Source: Verrucosispora sp. NA02020 (GTDB taxonomy: Bacteria > Actinomycetota > Actinomycetes > Mycobacteriales > Micromonosporaceae). From it: DNA of 64,000 nt. Location of the stretch: positions 4,340,001 to 4,404,000 of the forward strand of contig NZ_CP054923.1 in the NCBI RefSeq assembly GCF_013364215.1, given 5' to 3'. This document shows, piece by piece, positions 41,415-50,767 of the stretch. Position numbers and translations under genes: made by a program. How positions within the stretch are numbered: position 1 is the stretch's first letter; each line of letters begins with the position of its first letter. The notes below the pieces were generated by a model. It was not told the DNA's origin and searched no databases. It saw only the letters and a program-made list of their open reading frames with translations.

Positions 41415-43010
41415 ATGCTGACCGGATGCGTCCCCTGGCCCGACGAGTTCGCCCAGCGCTACCGCCGAGACGGCATCTGGCGTGGCGAGGTGCTGGGTGA
41501 CCTGCTGCGACCCTGGGCCGCGCGGGACCCGGACCGGACCGCGGTGGTGACCCGGCACAGCCGGCACAGCTACCGCGAACTGGACACCCGCGCCGACCGG
41601 CTGGCCGCCGGGCTGGTCGCGCTCGGCATCGGGCCCGGTGACCGGGTGGTCGTGCAGCTACCGAACACCCCCGACTTCGTAGTGACGTGTGTGGCGCTTT
41701 TCCGACTCGGTGCGCTGCCGGTGCTGGCACTGCCCGCCCACCGCCGGGCGGAGCTGGTCTACCTCGCCGAGTACGCCGACGCGGTGGCACTCGTGGTGCC
41801 CGACGTGGTGGCCGGCACCGACCACCGGGACCTGGCCCGGGCGGTACGCCAGGCGGTGCCCACGGTCCGGCACGTGCTGGTGGCCGGCGAGCCGCAGGAG
41901 CTGACCGCGCTGGGCGACGTCGACGCGGAGCCGGTGGACCTGCCCGCCCCCGACCCGTCGGAGGTGGCGTTCTTCCTCCTCTCCGGCGGCACCACCGGGC
42001 TGCCCAAGCTGATCCCGCGCACCCACGACGACTACGCGTTCCAACTGCGCGCCACCGCCGAGGCGATGGGCTTCGACGAGCACGGGGCGTACCTGGCCGC
42101 GCTGCCGGTGGCGCACAACGCCGCACTGGGCTGCCCCGGCGTGCTGGGGGCGCTGCGGGCCGGCGGTCGGGCCGTACTCGCCGCCAGCCCCGCACCGGAC
42201 GAGGTCTTCCCGCTGGTCACGGCCGAACAGGTCACGCTGACCACGCTGATGCCGGCGCTGCTGCCGGTCTGGACCGAGACGGCCGGCATCTTCGGCGCCG
42301 ACCTGTCGAAGCTGGTCATCGAGGTGGGCGGCGCCACGCTCAGCCCTGAGGTTGCCCGCCGGGTGCGCCCGGCCACCGGCGCCACGCTGACCCACTGGTT
42401 CGGGATGGCCGAGGGGGTGCTCTGCTTCACCCGCCCGGACGAGGGCGACGAGGCCGCCGCCACCAGCCAGGGCACCCCGCTGAGCCCCGCCGACGAGCTG
42501 CGGGTGGTGGACGAGGCCGACCGCGACGTGCCCGACGGCGAGGTCGGCGAACTGCTCGCCCGGGGTCCGTGCACGCTGCGCGGCTACTACGCGGTGCCCG
42601 AGCACAACCGCACGGTCTTCACCGCCGACGGGTTCCTGCGCACCGGTGACCTGGTCCGCCGCGACGCCGCCGGGCGGCTGGTCGTGACCGGTCGGATCAA
42701 GGACGTGGTGAACCGGGGCGGCGAGAAGATCTCCGTCGACGAGGTCGAGGCCCACCTGATCGCGCACCCGGCGGTGCGTACCGCCGCCGTGGTGCCGGTG
42801 CCGGACACACGCCTCGGCGAGAAGACCTGCGCGGTGATCGTCGCCCGGGACACCCCACCCGCCCTCGGGGACCTGCACGACTTCCTCCGCGAGCGCGGAC
42901 TCGCCGACTTCAAGCTGCCCGACCGGCTGCACGTCGCGCCCGCGCTGCCGTACACGCCGGTCGGCAAGATCGACCGGCGGGCGCTGGCCCGCGAGGTGGC
43001 GGCGGCGTGA
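41415..43010 (+). CDS. Aryl-AMP ligase of the DhbE/YbtE type, salicylate-like
   Basis: A 531-residue stand-alone adenylation enzyme that activates an aryl acid and loads it on an aryl carrier protein. FFLLSGGTTGLPKLIPRTHD, YLAALPVAHNAALGCPG, FGMAEGVLCFTRPDEG and NRGGEKISVDEVEAH are closely DhbE-like. The residue numbering is almost the same as in DhbE. Asn235, which contacts the 2-hydroxyl, is kept. Position 240 is Cys, and the place of DhbE Val337 is Leu. From published DhbE comparisons as I recall them, Cys/Leu marks salicylate activation and Ser/Val marks 2,3-dihydroxybenzoate. A substituted salicylate is therefore the best guess. No salicylate synthase is in the window. Confidence 0.88.
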   Translation: MLTGCVPWPDEFAQRYRRDGIWRGEVLGDLLRPWAARDPDRTAVVTRHSRHSYRELDTRADRLAAGLVALGIGPGDRVVVQLPNTPDFVVTCVALFRLGALPVLALPAHRRAELVYLAEYADAVALVVPDVVAGTDHRDLARAVRQAVPTVRHVLVAGEPQELTALGDVDAEPVDLPAPDPSEVAFFLLSGGTTGLPKLIPRTHDDYAFQLRATAEAMGFDEHGAYLAALPVAHNAALGCPGVLGALRAGGRAVLAASPAPDEVFPLVTAEQVTLTTLMPALLPVWTETAGIFGADLSKLVIEVGGATLSPEVARRVRPATGATLTHWFGMAEGVLCFTRPDEGDEAAATSQGTPLSPADELRVVDEADRDVPDGEVGELLARGPCTLRGYYAVPEHNRTVFTADGFLRTGDLVRRDAAGRLVVTGRIKDVVNRGGEKISVDEVEAHLIAHPAVRTAAVVPVPDTRLGEKTCAVIVARDTPPALGDLHDFLRERGLADFKLPDRLHVAPALPYTPVGKIDRRALAREVAAA

Positions 43011-44395
43011 CCCGCCCACCGCCGGTCGCCGGCACCACCGACCGGGTGCTCTGGCTCGACTCACTGCCCGCCGACCAGCTCGCCCTCCGTCCGCCGCTGG
43101 ACGGCGACACCAGCGCCGACGTGGCGATCGTCGGCGCCGGCTACACCGGCCTGTGGACCGCGTACTACCTCAGCGTGCACCGCCCCGAGCTGTCCGTCGT
43201 GGTCGTCGACGCCGGCCGGGCCGGGTTCGGGGCCTCCGGGCGCAACGGGGGCTGGTGCACCGCCGAGATGCCGGCGCTGCTGCCGGGTCTGATCCGCCGG
43301 CACGGGCCGATGGCCGCGATGCGGCTGTACCGGGCCGGTCAACGCACCCTCGACGAGCTGCGCAAGGTGTTCGCCACGGAGGGCATCGACGCGCACTGGC
43401 GGCACGACGGTTCGCTCTACGTGGCCCGCAGCGCGCCCCAGGTGGACCGGCTGCGCGGCTGGCAGGAGGTGCGGGACAAGCTCGGCATCACCGGGCTCAC
43501 GCTCACCGTCGGGCCGTCGGCCGCCGCGCAGATCGGTCTGACCGGGGTACGCGCCACCGCGTACACACCGCACTGCGCCGCCGTGCAACCGGCCCGCATC
43601 GCGCGCGGCCTGCTCGCCGCCGTCGAACGTCGCGGGGTCCGGGTCGTCGAGCGGACCCGGGCCCTGCGGATCGCCCCGGGACTGCTGGTCACCGACTCCG
43701 GTACGGTGCGCGCCAGGTCGGTGCTCTGCGCCACCGAGGGGTACACCGGCCGACTGCCCGGCCACGCCCGCCGGGTGCTGCCGCTGCACTCGTACGTGCT
43801 GGCCACCGAGCCGCTGGACGACGCGGTGTGGCAACGCCTGGGCCTGACCGACCACCGGACCGTCGCCGACGGCCGCTACCAGTTCGGCTACCTGCAACGC
43901 ACCCTCGACGACCGGCTGGTGCTCGGCGGGCGCGGCGCGTACTACCGGTTCGGTTCGGCCGCCGACCGTGGCCGGGGCGCCGACCGCCGGGCGCACGACC
44001 GGCTCCGCCGCACCCTCGCCGAGCTGCTGCCCGACCTCGCCGACGTGCCGGTGTCGCACCGGTGGAGCGGGGTGTACGGGTTGCACCGGCACACCGAACC
44101 CGAGGTGGTCTACGACCGGGACACCGGGCTCGGGCACGCCGGCGGCTACGGCGGCGAGGGCATCGCGCTGAGCAACCTGGCCGCCCGGTCGCTGGCCGCG
44201 CTGGTGGCCGGCGCCAGCCGCCCGGAGACCCGGCTCTGCTGGGTGGACAACGCGTCCCGCCGGTGGGAACCGGAGCCGTTGCGGTTCATCGGCGTCCGGG
44301 GCGTGAGCGCGGTCGCCACCGGAGCCGACCACTACGAGCACCGCACCGACCGGACGGCGCCCCTGGCCCGGCTCGCGCTACGCGCCATCGTGTGA
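43007..44395 (+). CDS. FAD-dependent amine oxidase (DAO/PuuB-like)
   Basis: A 462-residue flavoprotein. The FAD motif is VAIVGAGYTGLWTAYYLS (about residues 40-57), followed by the GFGASGRNGGWCTAEM loop. The C-terminal GHAGGYGGEGIALSNLAARS binds the flavin as in gamma-glutamylputrescine oxidase and sarcosine-type oxidases. It lies between the aryl ligase (GTGA overlap) and the carrier protein, so it should act on a cluster intermediate. Oxidation of a C-N bond in a thiazoline, thiazolidine or amino acid unit is plausible but unproven. A homologue lies at 51861. Confidence 0.82.
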   Translation: MTRPPPVAGTTDRVLWLDSLPADQLALRPPLDGDTSADVAIVGAGYTGLWTAYYLSVHRPELSVVVVDAGRAGFGASGRNGGWCTAEMPALLPGLIRRHGPMAAMRLYRAGQRTLDELRKVFATEGIDAHWRHDGSLYVARSAPQVDRLRGWQEVRDKLGITGLTLTVGPSAAAQIGLTGVRATAYTPHCAAVQPARIARGLLAAVERRGVRVVERTRALRIAPGLLVTDSGTVRARSVLCATEGYTGRLPGHARRVLPLHSYVLATEPLDDAVWQRLGLTDHRTVADGRYQFGYLQRTLDDRLVLGGRGAYYRFGSAADRGRGADRRAHDRLRRTLAELLPDLADVPVSHRWSGVYGLHRHTEPEVVYDRDTGLGHAGGYGGEGIALSNLAARSLAALVAGASRPETRLCWVDNASRRWEPEPLRFIGVRGVSAVATGADHYEHRTDRTAPLARLALRAIV

Positions 44396-44442
44396 GCCAG
44401 CCGACCAGCGGTGCGCCCCCGACCAGCGACGAGGAGCCTGGC

Positions 44443-44673
44443 ATGGACGACCTGCAGAGGATGCGCAAGGTCTGGGAGTTCATCTTCCAGCAGTCGATCA
44501 CCGACGACGCCGACTTCTTCACCGATCTCGACGGCGACTCGATGGCCGCTGCCGCCCTCGTGCACCACGTCGCCGAGGAGTTCGGTGTCTCGCTGCCCCT
44601 GTTCGAGGTCTTCGACCGCCCGACGCCCGCGGAACTGCTCGTGGCCGTACGGGAACAGCTCACGGTCGGCTGA
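44443..44673 (+). CDS. Aryl/peptidyl carrier protein
   Basis: A 76-residue stand-alone carrier protein. The phosphopantetheine Ser is in FTDLDGDSMAAAALVHHVAE (about residue 35). The ATG at 44443 has GAGGAG upstream. It stands between the aryl-AMP ligase and the NRPS, which itself lacks an N-terminal carrier domain. It is therefore the probable aryl carrier protein that presents the aryl acid to the cyclization domain. Confidence 0.88.
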   Translation: MDDLQRMRKVWEFIFQQSITDDADFFTDLDGDSMAAAALVHHVAEEFGVSLPLFEVFDRPTPAELLVAVREQLTVG

Positions 44674-44700
44674 CCGCCGGCCACCCCAGCGAGGAGCACG

Positions 44701-47700
44701 ATGGACCAGCTCACGGCAACCGGGTTCGGACTCAGCGACCTCCAGCAGGCGTACCTGATCGGCGAGCTGGGTGACTTCCAGCTCGGCGGTCCCGCGCTGT
44801 TCTACGAGGAGTACGCCGCACCTCCCTTCGACACCGACGCGTTCGCGGCGGCCGTGCACGCCCTGCTCCGCCGGCATCCCATGCTGCGCTGCGCGGTCGG
44901 CGAGGACGGCCAGGTGCGGATCCTGGACGATCCGCCCTCCCCGCTGTCGATCCGGTCGCTGCGCGGTGAACCCGTCCACCGCCGCGCCGAACTGCTGGCC
45001 GCCGGTCGCCGGGAACTCTCCGGCGACGGACCCCCGCTGACCGGGCCGGCCGCCTTCCGCATGCTCGTCTGGTGCGACGACGGCGAGTACCTGGTGCAGA
45101 TGGCCGGGCGGCTGATCGTCTTCGACGGGCAGTCCGGCGAGGTCTTCGCCCAGGAGCTGCGGACCCTGCTCGCCGGTGGGGAGCTGGCACCACTGGAGTT
45201 CACCTACGAGCGGTACCGCCGGGAACTGGACCAGCGCCGGGACGGCCCGGAGTACGCGGCGGCCCGCCGGTACTGGACCGACCGGCTCGACGACCTGCCC
45301 GGGGCGCCGGAGCTGCCGCTACGCCGGGGCGGGCGGCACGACGGTCCGCTGGTCCGGCGCGTCTTCACGCTGCCGGTGGCGGTGACCGACGCGTTCACCG
45401 CCGCGCTGCGCCGCCGTCGGCTCACCCCGACGATGGCGGTGGCCGCCGCGTTCGCCCAGGTGCTGCGGCACTGGAGCCGCCAGGACCGGTTCACCGTCAA
45501 CATCATGTACGGCGAGCGGCTCAACCTGCACCCGGACGTGTCCCAGCTGATCGGCAGCTTCGCCAGCACCCTGCTGCTGGAGTGCTCACCCGCCGGCGGG
45601 GAGAGCGACTTCGCCGCCGACGCCGCCGCACTGCGCGGCCGGATGCTGCGCGACATGGCACAGGGCGCGTTCAGCGGGGTGTCGGTGATCCGGGAGCTGA
45701 ACCGCCGCTCCGGGACGGTCTCCGGTGCCCGGATGCCGGTGGTGTTCACGAGCATGCTCGGGCTCGGCTCCGACACCGACCCGGTCTTCCTGGAACTGCT
45801 CGGCTGGCAGCGCCGTGAGTCGCTGGTCCGCACCCCGCAGGTCGCCTTTGACCACCAGGTGTTCATGCGGTCCGGGGAGATGGTGTTCAGTTGGGACACC
45901 GCCGACGGGCTCTACCCGCCCGGAATGGTCGACGACATGTTCGCCGCGTACCGGGACCTGCTCATCGACCTGGCCGGCGACGACGCGGCCTGGTCGGCGG
46001 CGCGCGGTGACCGGCTGACCCCGGCGCGGCAGCTCGCGGTCCGGGCGCAGGCCAACGACACCGCCGCCGAGGTGGCCGCGCAGACCCTGCACGGCGGTTT
46101 CCTGGCCCAGGCCCGCCGCACCCCGGACGCCGACGCGGTGGTCACCTCCGCCGGCACCGTGACGTACCGGCGACTGCGGGAACGGGCGGGCGCGGTGGCC
46201 GCCGCGCTGCGGGCCGCCGGACGCGGCCCGGGTGACCTGGTCGCGGTCGTCGCCGAGCGGGGCGCGGACCAGATCGCCGCGCTGCTCGGGGTGCTGATGA
46301 GCGGCGCGGCCTACGTGCCGGTCGCGCCCGCCTGGCCGCTGCCGCGCCGGGCGCAGATCCTCACCGGAGCGGGCGTACGCGCGGTGCTCGGCGACACCGA
46401 CGACGACCTCGACGGGGCCCCCGCCGACGCGGTCCGCTGGCGGCTGTCCGACCTGCCCGCAGGTGACCTGCCCGACGCCGGGGTCACCGACGAGCCGGAG
46501 GCCCTGGCGTACGTCATCTTCACCTCCGGCACCACCGGCACGCCGAAGGGCGTGATGATCCGGCACCAGAGCGCGGCGAACACCATCGTGGACGTCAACA
46601 CGCGCTTCGGTGTCGGGGCCGCCGACCGGGTGCTGGCCGTCTCGGAGTTCACCTTCGACCTCTCCGTGTACGACGTCTTCGGTCTGCTGGCCGTCGGCGG
46701 CGCCGTGGTCGTCCCCGATCCGGGTCAGGCCCGCGAGGTGGTGCACCTGCACGAGCTGGCCGTCCGGGCGGGCGTGACGGTGTGGAACTCGGTGCCGGCC
46801 TACCTGGCGATGTTCGTCGACTACGTCCGGGCGGCGGCGGACCGCGCGCGCCCGGAGCCGCTGCGGGTGGCGATGGTCAGCGGGGACTGGGTGCCGTTGT
46901 CGCTCGGCCGCGAACTGGCCGAGATCGCCCCGAGGGCCCGGTGCATGGCGCTCGGCGGGGCCACCGAGGCGTCGATCTGGTCGAACTGGTTCGACGTGCC
47001 CGCCCGGGTGCCCCCGGAGTGGACCAGCGTGCCGTACGGCTGGCCGCTGCGGAACCAGCGCTTCCACGTCCTGGACTCCCGACTCGCCCACCGGCCCGAC
47101 TGGGTGCCCGGTGACCTGTACATCGCCGGGCGGGGGCTGGCCGACGGGTACCTGCACGCGCCGGAGCTGACCGCCGCCGCCTTCGTCACCCACCCGGTCA
47201 CCGGCGAACGGCTCTACCGCACCGGCGACCTGGGCCGGTACCGCCCGGACGGGGTGATCGAGTTCCTCGGCCGCGACGACCCGCAGGTGAAGATCAACGG
47301 CTTCCGGGTGGAACTGGGTGAGATCGAGGCGGCGCTGGTCGCGCAGCCGGGGGTGACCGACGCCGTGGTGGTCGCCCGCCGGGGCGAGCGGGGCGCGTCG
47401 CTGGTCGCCTTCGTGGCCGCCGAGGCGGCGAAGCCGGACCTCGCCGACGAGGTCCGCGCGGCGCTCGGCGCGACGCTGCCCGCGTACCTGGTGCCGCCGG
47501 TGATCGAGGTACGGGAGGCGTTGCCGCTGACCGGCAACGGCAAGGTGGACCGGGCCGCCCTGGTCGCGGACGCGGCCGGTCTGGCACCGGGCGGCGGACG
47601 GTTCCGCGCCCCGCACACCGCCACCCAGCGGCGACTGGCCACGCTCTGGTCGGACCTGCTCGACCTGCCCTCGGTCGGCGTCGACGACCCGTTCTTCGCC

Positions 47701-48657
47701 CTCGGCGGCAGCTCGTTGCAGGCGGCGCAACTGATGAACCGGGTCGAGCGGGAGTTCGGCAGCCGGCTCCCGTTGGCCGCCCTCTACCAGCACCGGACCG
47801 TCGCCGAGCTGGCCCGTCTGCTCGACGAGCGGGACGCGGGCGCCGGGGCGTCGCCGGTGCAGTCGCTGGCTCCCGGTGACGGCACGCCGGTCGTGCTGAT
47901 CCACCCGGTCGGCGGCGACCTGCTCTGTTACCGCGAGCTGGTCGCGCGGCTGCCGGAGGGCTGGCCGGTGCTGGGGGTCGCCTCGCCCGCGCTGGACGGT
48001 ACGGCCACCGTGCCGCCGACCCTGACCGAGCTGGCCCGCGCCTACCGGGACGCGCTGAGCGCCACGCTGCCGGCGGACACCCCGGTACGCCTGGTCGGCT
48101 GGTCGCTCGGCGCGGTGCTGGCCTACGAGGTGGGTCGGCAGTTGACCGAGGCGGGGCGTACCTGCACGGCGGTGCTGATCGACCCCTGGGTCGGCCCGCC
48201 CGGCACGGTCGCCGAGCCGAGCGCCGCCGAACTGGTCCGCGCGTTCCTGACCGACGTGACCCGGGGCGAGGTGGACGAGAACGCCCCGGTCGACGCGGAC
48301 GCCTCCGGGGTGGAGGCGTTGCGGGCGGCCTGGCCGCAGGTGGCCGCCGCCCGCCCGGAGCTGGCGTCGCTGGGCCTGGACTCGGCCGAGCGGCTGTTCG
48401 GGGTCTTCGCCGCGCACACCCGGGCGCTGGTGCGCTACCCGGTGCCGGCGGCACCGGGCCTCACCGTGCACCTGCTGGAGGCCCGGACCGCGCTGGGCGG
48501 CGCGGCCGGCGGCTATCTGGTGCCGTTGGGCGAACGGCTTCCCGAGGGTGCCGTGACGACCCGCCGGCAGGTGACCGGCGACCACTTCGCGGTGACCGAT
48601 CCGGTCATGGTGGCGCCGACCGCCGCCGTGGTGACCGACGTCCTGACCGCGTCCTGA
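44701..48657 (+). CDS. NRPS module Cy-A(Cys)-PCP-TE
   Basis: A 1318-residue single-module NRPS. The heterocyclization domain (about residues 8-430) has GFGLSDLQQAYLIGE, LPGAPELP, PVVFTSMLG and RTPQVAFDHQ. The Thr and Asp that other Cy domains use for cyclodehydration are kept, but the DxxxxDxxS motif reads RLIVFDGQS (Arg137 for the first Asp). The A domain (about 450-950) has VIFTSGTTGTPKGV. Its specificity residues, in TFDLSVYDVF, VWNSVPAYL and SIWSNW, read D-L-Y-N-x-S-x-I-W, the cysteine code. The PCP Ser is in LGGSSLQAAQL (about 1003). The TE has GWSLGAVLAYE (about 1134) and the His in GDHFAVTDP. It should make an aryl-thiazoline-4-carboxylate-type product. Confidence 0.92.
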   Translation: MDQLTATGFGLSDLQQAYLIGELGDFQLGGPALFYEEYAAPPFDTDAFAAAVHALLRRHPMLRCAVGEDGQVRILDDPPSPLSIRSLRGEPVHRRAELLAAGRRELSGDGPPLTGPAAFRMLVWCDDGEYLVQMAGRLIVFDGQSGEVFAQELRTLLAGGELAPLEFTYERYRRELDQRRDGPEYAAARRYWTDRLDDLPGAPELPLRRGGRHDGPLVRRVFTLPVAVTDAFTAALRRRRLTPTMAVAAAFAQVLRHWSRQDRFTVNIMYGERLNLHPDVSQLIGSFASTLLLECSPAGGESDFAADAAALRGRMLRDMAQGAFSGVSVIRELNRRSGTVSGARMPVVFTSMLGLGSDTDPVFLELLGWQRRESLVRTPQVAFDHQVFMRSGEMVFSWDTADGLYPPGMVDDMFAAYRDLLIDLAGDDAAWSAARGDRLTPARQLAVRAQANDTAAEVAAQTLHGGFLAQARRTPDADAVVTSAGTVTYRRLRERAGAVAAALRAAGRGPGDLVAVVAERGADQIAALLGVLMSGAAYVPVAPAWPLPRRAQILTGAGVRAVLGDTDDDLDGAPADAVRWRLSDLPAGDLPDAGVTDEPEALAYVIFTSGTTGTPKGVMIRHQSAANTIVDVNTRFGVGAADRVLAVSEFTFDLSVYDVFGLLAVGGAVVVPDPGQAREVVHLHELAVRAGVTVWNSVPAYLAMFVDYVRAAADRARPEPLRVAMVSGDWVPLSLGRELAEIAPRARCMALGGATEASIWSNWFDVPARVPPEWTSVPYGWPLRNQRFHVLDSRLAHRPDWVPGDLYIAGRGLADGYLHAPELTAAAFVTHPVTGERLYRTGDLGRYRPDGVIEFLGRDDPQVKINGFRVELGEIEAALVAQPGVTDAVVVARRGERGASLVAFVAAEAAKPDLADEVRAALGATLPAYLVPPVIEVREALPLTGNGKVDRAALVADAAGLAPGGGRFRAPHTATQRRLATLWSDLLDLPSVGVDDPFFALGGSSLQAAQLMNRVEREFGSRLPLAALYQHRTVAELARLLDERDAGAGASPVQSLAPGDGTPVVLIHPVGGDLLCYRELVARLPEGWPVLGVASPALDGTATVPPTLTELARAYRDALSATLPADTPVRLVGWSLGAVLAYEVGRQLTEAGRTCTAVLIDPWVGPPGTVAEPSAAELVRAFLTDVTRGEVDENAPVDADASGVEALRAAWPQVAAARPELASLGLDSAERLFGVFAAHTRALVRYPVPAAPGLTVHLLEARTALGGAAGGYLVPLGERLPEGAVTTRRQVTGDHFAVTDPVMVAPTAAVVTDVLTAS

Positions 48658-48666
48658 CCGACGGAC

Positions 48667-48695
48667 GCCCGGGGTACGGAATCCGTACCCCGGGC
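48667..48695. terminator. Perfect 14-bp hairpin after the NRPS
   Basis: GCCCGGGGTACGGA (48667-48680) pairs with TCCGTACCCCGGGC (48682-48695) with one unpaired A. It sits between the convergent NRPS and the acyl-CoA-dehydrogenase-like gene, ending both transcripts. Confidence 0.75.
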
Positions 48696-48721
48696 GCGTG
48701 GTCGGCGGGTGGTGCGGTGGT

Positions 48722-49726
48722 TCAGCCCCGGTGCAGCCGCGCGATCAGATCGGCGCGGATGCCCGGACGGGTGCCGAAGACCAGCAGGAACAACGCCTCC
48801 CGCATCAGCCGCTCGGCCGGGCCGTGCCGCAGCACGGCGGCGCTGCCCGTGGTGGTGGCCAGCAGGCCGGCGGCCCGCAGGGCCAGGGCGGCGGCCGCGC
48901 CCCGGGCCGAGGGCAGGTCCTGCGGGCCGGCGGCGTCGAGGGTCGCCCGGCACTCGTCGATCGCCGCGTCCAGCGGGCTCGGCCCGATCAGCCGGGCGCA
49001 GCGGGTCGCCACGCCCAGCGGCAGCGATCCGTTGAACCGCAGGGTGGCCGGGTCGCGTTGCAGGTAGACCGCGTGCGGGACGGTGCCGGTGACCCGGTGC
49101 TCCGGCACGAAGTGGCCGGTGAAGGTGACCTGCACGGTGCGGCTGGCCGCCACCGCGACCATGTCGACGGGCGTGACGCTGAGGGTGTCGCTCTCGGTGG
49201 CGTCCAGCAGCGACCAGACGAGCGTGTCCGAGGCGTCCCGGGCGGCGGTGAACAGGGTGTCGACCAGGCCCCACCCGGTCACCCAGGAGGCGGTGCCGTG
49301 CAGCAGCCAGCCGCCGTCGACCGCCTCGGCGCGTACCGCCGGCGGGCCGGGCCGGGTGGCGGAGAGGATGGCCAGCCCGGCGCGCCGCTCGCCCCGGCAC
49401 AGCGGCTCCAGCCACTGGTCGGAGATGCCGGGCCGCTGGCTGTGCGTCGCCGCCATCACCGCGCTGTGGTGTTGCGCCCAGACGAACGCCGTGCTGAGGC
49501 ACCCGCTGGCGATGATCTCCAACGCGCGGGCCGCCGTCTCGGTCTCCTCGGCGGCCATCTCGCTGAACTGCGGCGGGCCGGCCAGACCGTAGAAGCCTTC
49601 GGCGGCGAGCAGGTCGAGGTGGGTGGCCGGGACGGTGTCGGCGGCGTCGACCTCCTCCGCCGTCGGGAACAGCACCTCCTCGGCGATGCGCTCCGCGCGG
49701 TCCAGCACCTTGGCAGAGTTGCTCAT
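48722..49726 (-). CDS. Acyl-CoA-dehydrogenase-fold flavoenzyme
   Basis: A 334-residue protein of the acyl-CoA dehydrogenase fold. AAEGFYGLAGPPQFSEM, FVWAQHHSAVMAATH and GGWLLHGTASWVTGWGLVD match the FAD-binding middle part. The C-terminal GGTxEIxR segment is absent and the protein is shorter than normal (about 380). It groups by eye with flavin-dependent monooxygenase or oxidase members found in biosynthetic clusters. Oxidation of a thiazoline to a thiazole is one option, N- or C-hydroxylation another. The ATG at 49726 is divergent from the methyltransferase at 49889. Confidence 0.75.
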   Translation of the reverse strand: MSNSAKVLDRAERIAEEVLFPTAEEVDAADTVPATHLDLLAAEGFYGLAGPPQFSEMAAEETETAARALEIIASGCLSTAFVWAQHHSAVMAATHSQRPGISDQWLEPLCRGERRAGLAILSATRPGPPAVRAEAVDGGWLLHGTASWVTGWGLVDTLFTAARDASDTLVWSLLDATESDTLSVTPVDMVAVAASRTVQVTFTGHFVPEHRVTGTVPHAVYLQRDPATLRFNGSLPLGVATRCARLIGPSPLDAAIDECRATLDAAGPQDLPSARGAAAALALRAAGLLATTTGSAAVLRHGPAERLMREALFLLVFGTRPGIRADLIARLHRG

Positions 49727-49822
49727 CAGTCGGTCCACCGTCCGTTCCGTGGTCAGTCGGTGTGGGTTCTGCGCACAGCCTAACGAAGACACCACCGGCG
49801 GCCTAGAAGCTACATAAAGACA

Positions 49823-49832
49823 GTGTTGTGTT
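49823..49832. promoter_or_regulatory. Cluster motif GTGTTGTGTT in a divergent promoter
   Basis: GTGTTGTGTT lies in the 162-bp AT-richer gap between the flavoenzyme (minus) and the methyltransferase (plus). The same 10 bases occur at 53305-53314, and near-identical sites at 38588 and 38611. CACTATG follows at 49849-49855 and could be part of a -10 box. Confidence 0.5.
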
Positions 49833-49888
49833 TGCTGCAAACGACGGACACTATGCTGAGATACGTCAATCCACGGGGGAGGTCGCAG

Positions 49889-50716
49889 GTGACCGAAGAT
49901 CCGGCAACACGGGCCGAACGGGTCGGCTTGTTCTACGATCTGATGGGCCCGTTCCTCGACGCCGTCTACGGCGACAACCTGCACTACGGCTACTGGTCGG
50001 ACGAGCACGACCCGGCAGGCGTCGCGCAGGCGCAGGCACGGCTCAACGACGAACTCGCCAAACGGCTCGCGGTCGGGCCGGGCGACCACGTCCTGGACGT
50101 CGGCTGCGGCACGGGCGGACCCAGCCGTCACGTCGCCCGGGTGACCGGCGCCGAGGTCAGCGGTGTCTCGCTCAGCGGTCGACAGGTCGACCGGGCCGGT
50201 GAGCTCACGGCCGAGGAGGGGCTGGCCCACCGGGTCCGCTTCACCCGGGCCGACGCCACCGCCCTGCCGTACCCGGACCGGTGGTTCGACGCGGCACTGC
50301 TGCTGGAGGTGCTGGTGCACGTGCCGGGCAAGGCCCTCGCGCTGCGCCAGGCACACCGGGTGCTGCGCCCCGGCGGGCGGCTCGTCCTCGCCGAACTCAC
50401 CCTGGCCCGGCCGATGGACGACGCGCAGGCGCGGATCTGGTCGGCGATGCCGATGTCGATGCCGCCGACCGTGCCGACCTACGTCGAGCTGGTCCGCGAG
50501 GCCGGCTTCGAGGTAGTCGACGTCGTCGACGCCGGGGCCCACGTCCGCCGCTCCCACCAGGCCACCCGGGAGGCGGTGGCGCGGGAGCGCGAGCGCCTCG
50601 CCGGCACGTACGGGCCCCGGGTGTTGCGCCAGCTCAGTGACGCGGTCCTGGACCTCCAGGCGGTCGCCGAGTCCTGCCTGGGCTACCTGCTGCTCACCGC
50701 GCACAAGCGAGAGTGA
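49889..50716 (+). CDS. SAM-dependent methyltransferase (UbiE/gamma-tocopherol-like)
   Basis: A 275-residue class I methyltransferase. Motif I is HVLDVGCGTGGPSRHVARVT (about residue 70). NLHYGYWSDEHDPAGVAQAQ near the start is typical of the cyclic and small-molecule methyltransferases such as tocopherol or geranyl-diphosphate methyltransferases. HRVLRPGGRLVLAELTLARP is motif III. The GTG at 49889 has GGGGGAGG upstream; longer readings from 49823 run through the promoter. The target could be an aryl ring, a sulfur heterocycle or an amine. It is followed 51 nt later by the MBL-fold gene. Confidence 0.85.
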   Translation: MTEDPATRAERVGLFYDLMGPFLDAVYGDNLHYGYWSDEHDPAGVAQAQARLNDELAKRLAVGPGDHVLDVGCGTGGPSRHVARVTGAEVSGVSLSGRQVDRAGELTAEEGLAHRVRFTRADATALPYPDRWFDAALLLEVLVHVPGKALALRQAHRVLRPGGRLVLAELTLARPMDDAQARIWSAMPMSMPPTVPTYVELVREAGFEVVDVVDAGAHVRRSHQATREAVARERERLAGTYGPRVLRQLSDAVLDLQAVAESCLGYLLLTAHKRE

Positions 50717-50767
50717 CGTGCGCCGGCCCGGCGTCCGGTGCCGACCCCACTACCCGAGGAGGAACCC

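Noticed and set aside
45586..48585. Open frame of 999 codons on the minus strand across the NRPS
   Set aside because: Antisense to well-defined Cy, A, PCP and TE domains; composition is of the shadow-frame type with no motif.
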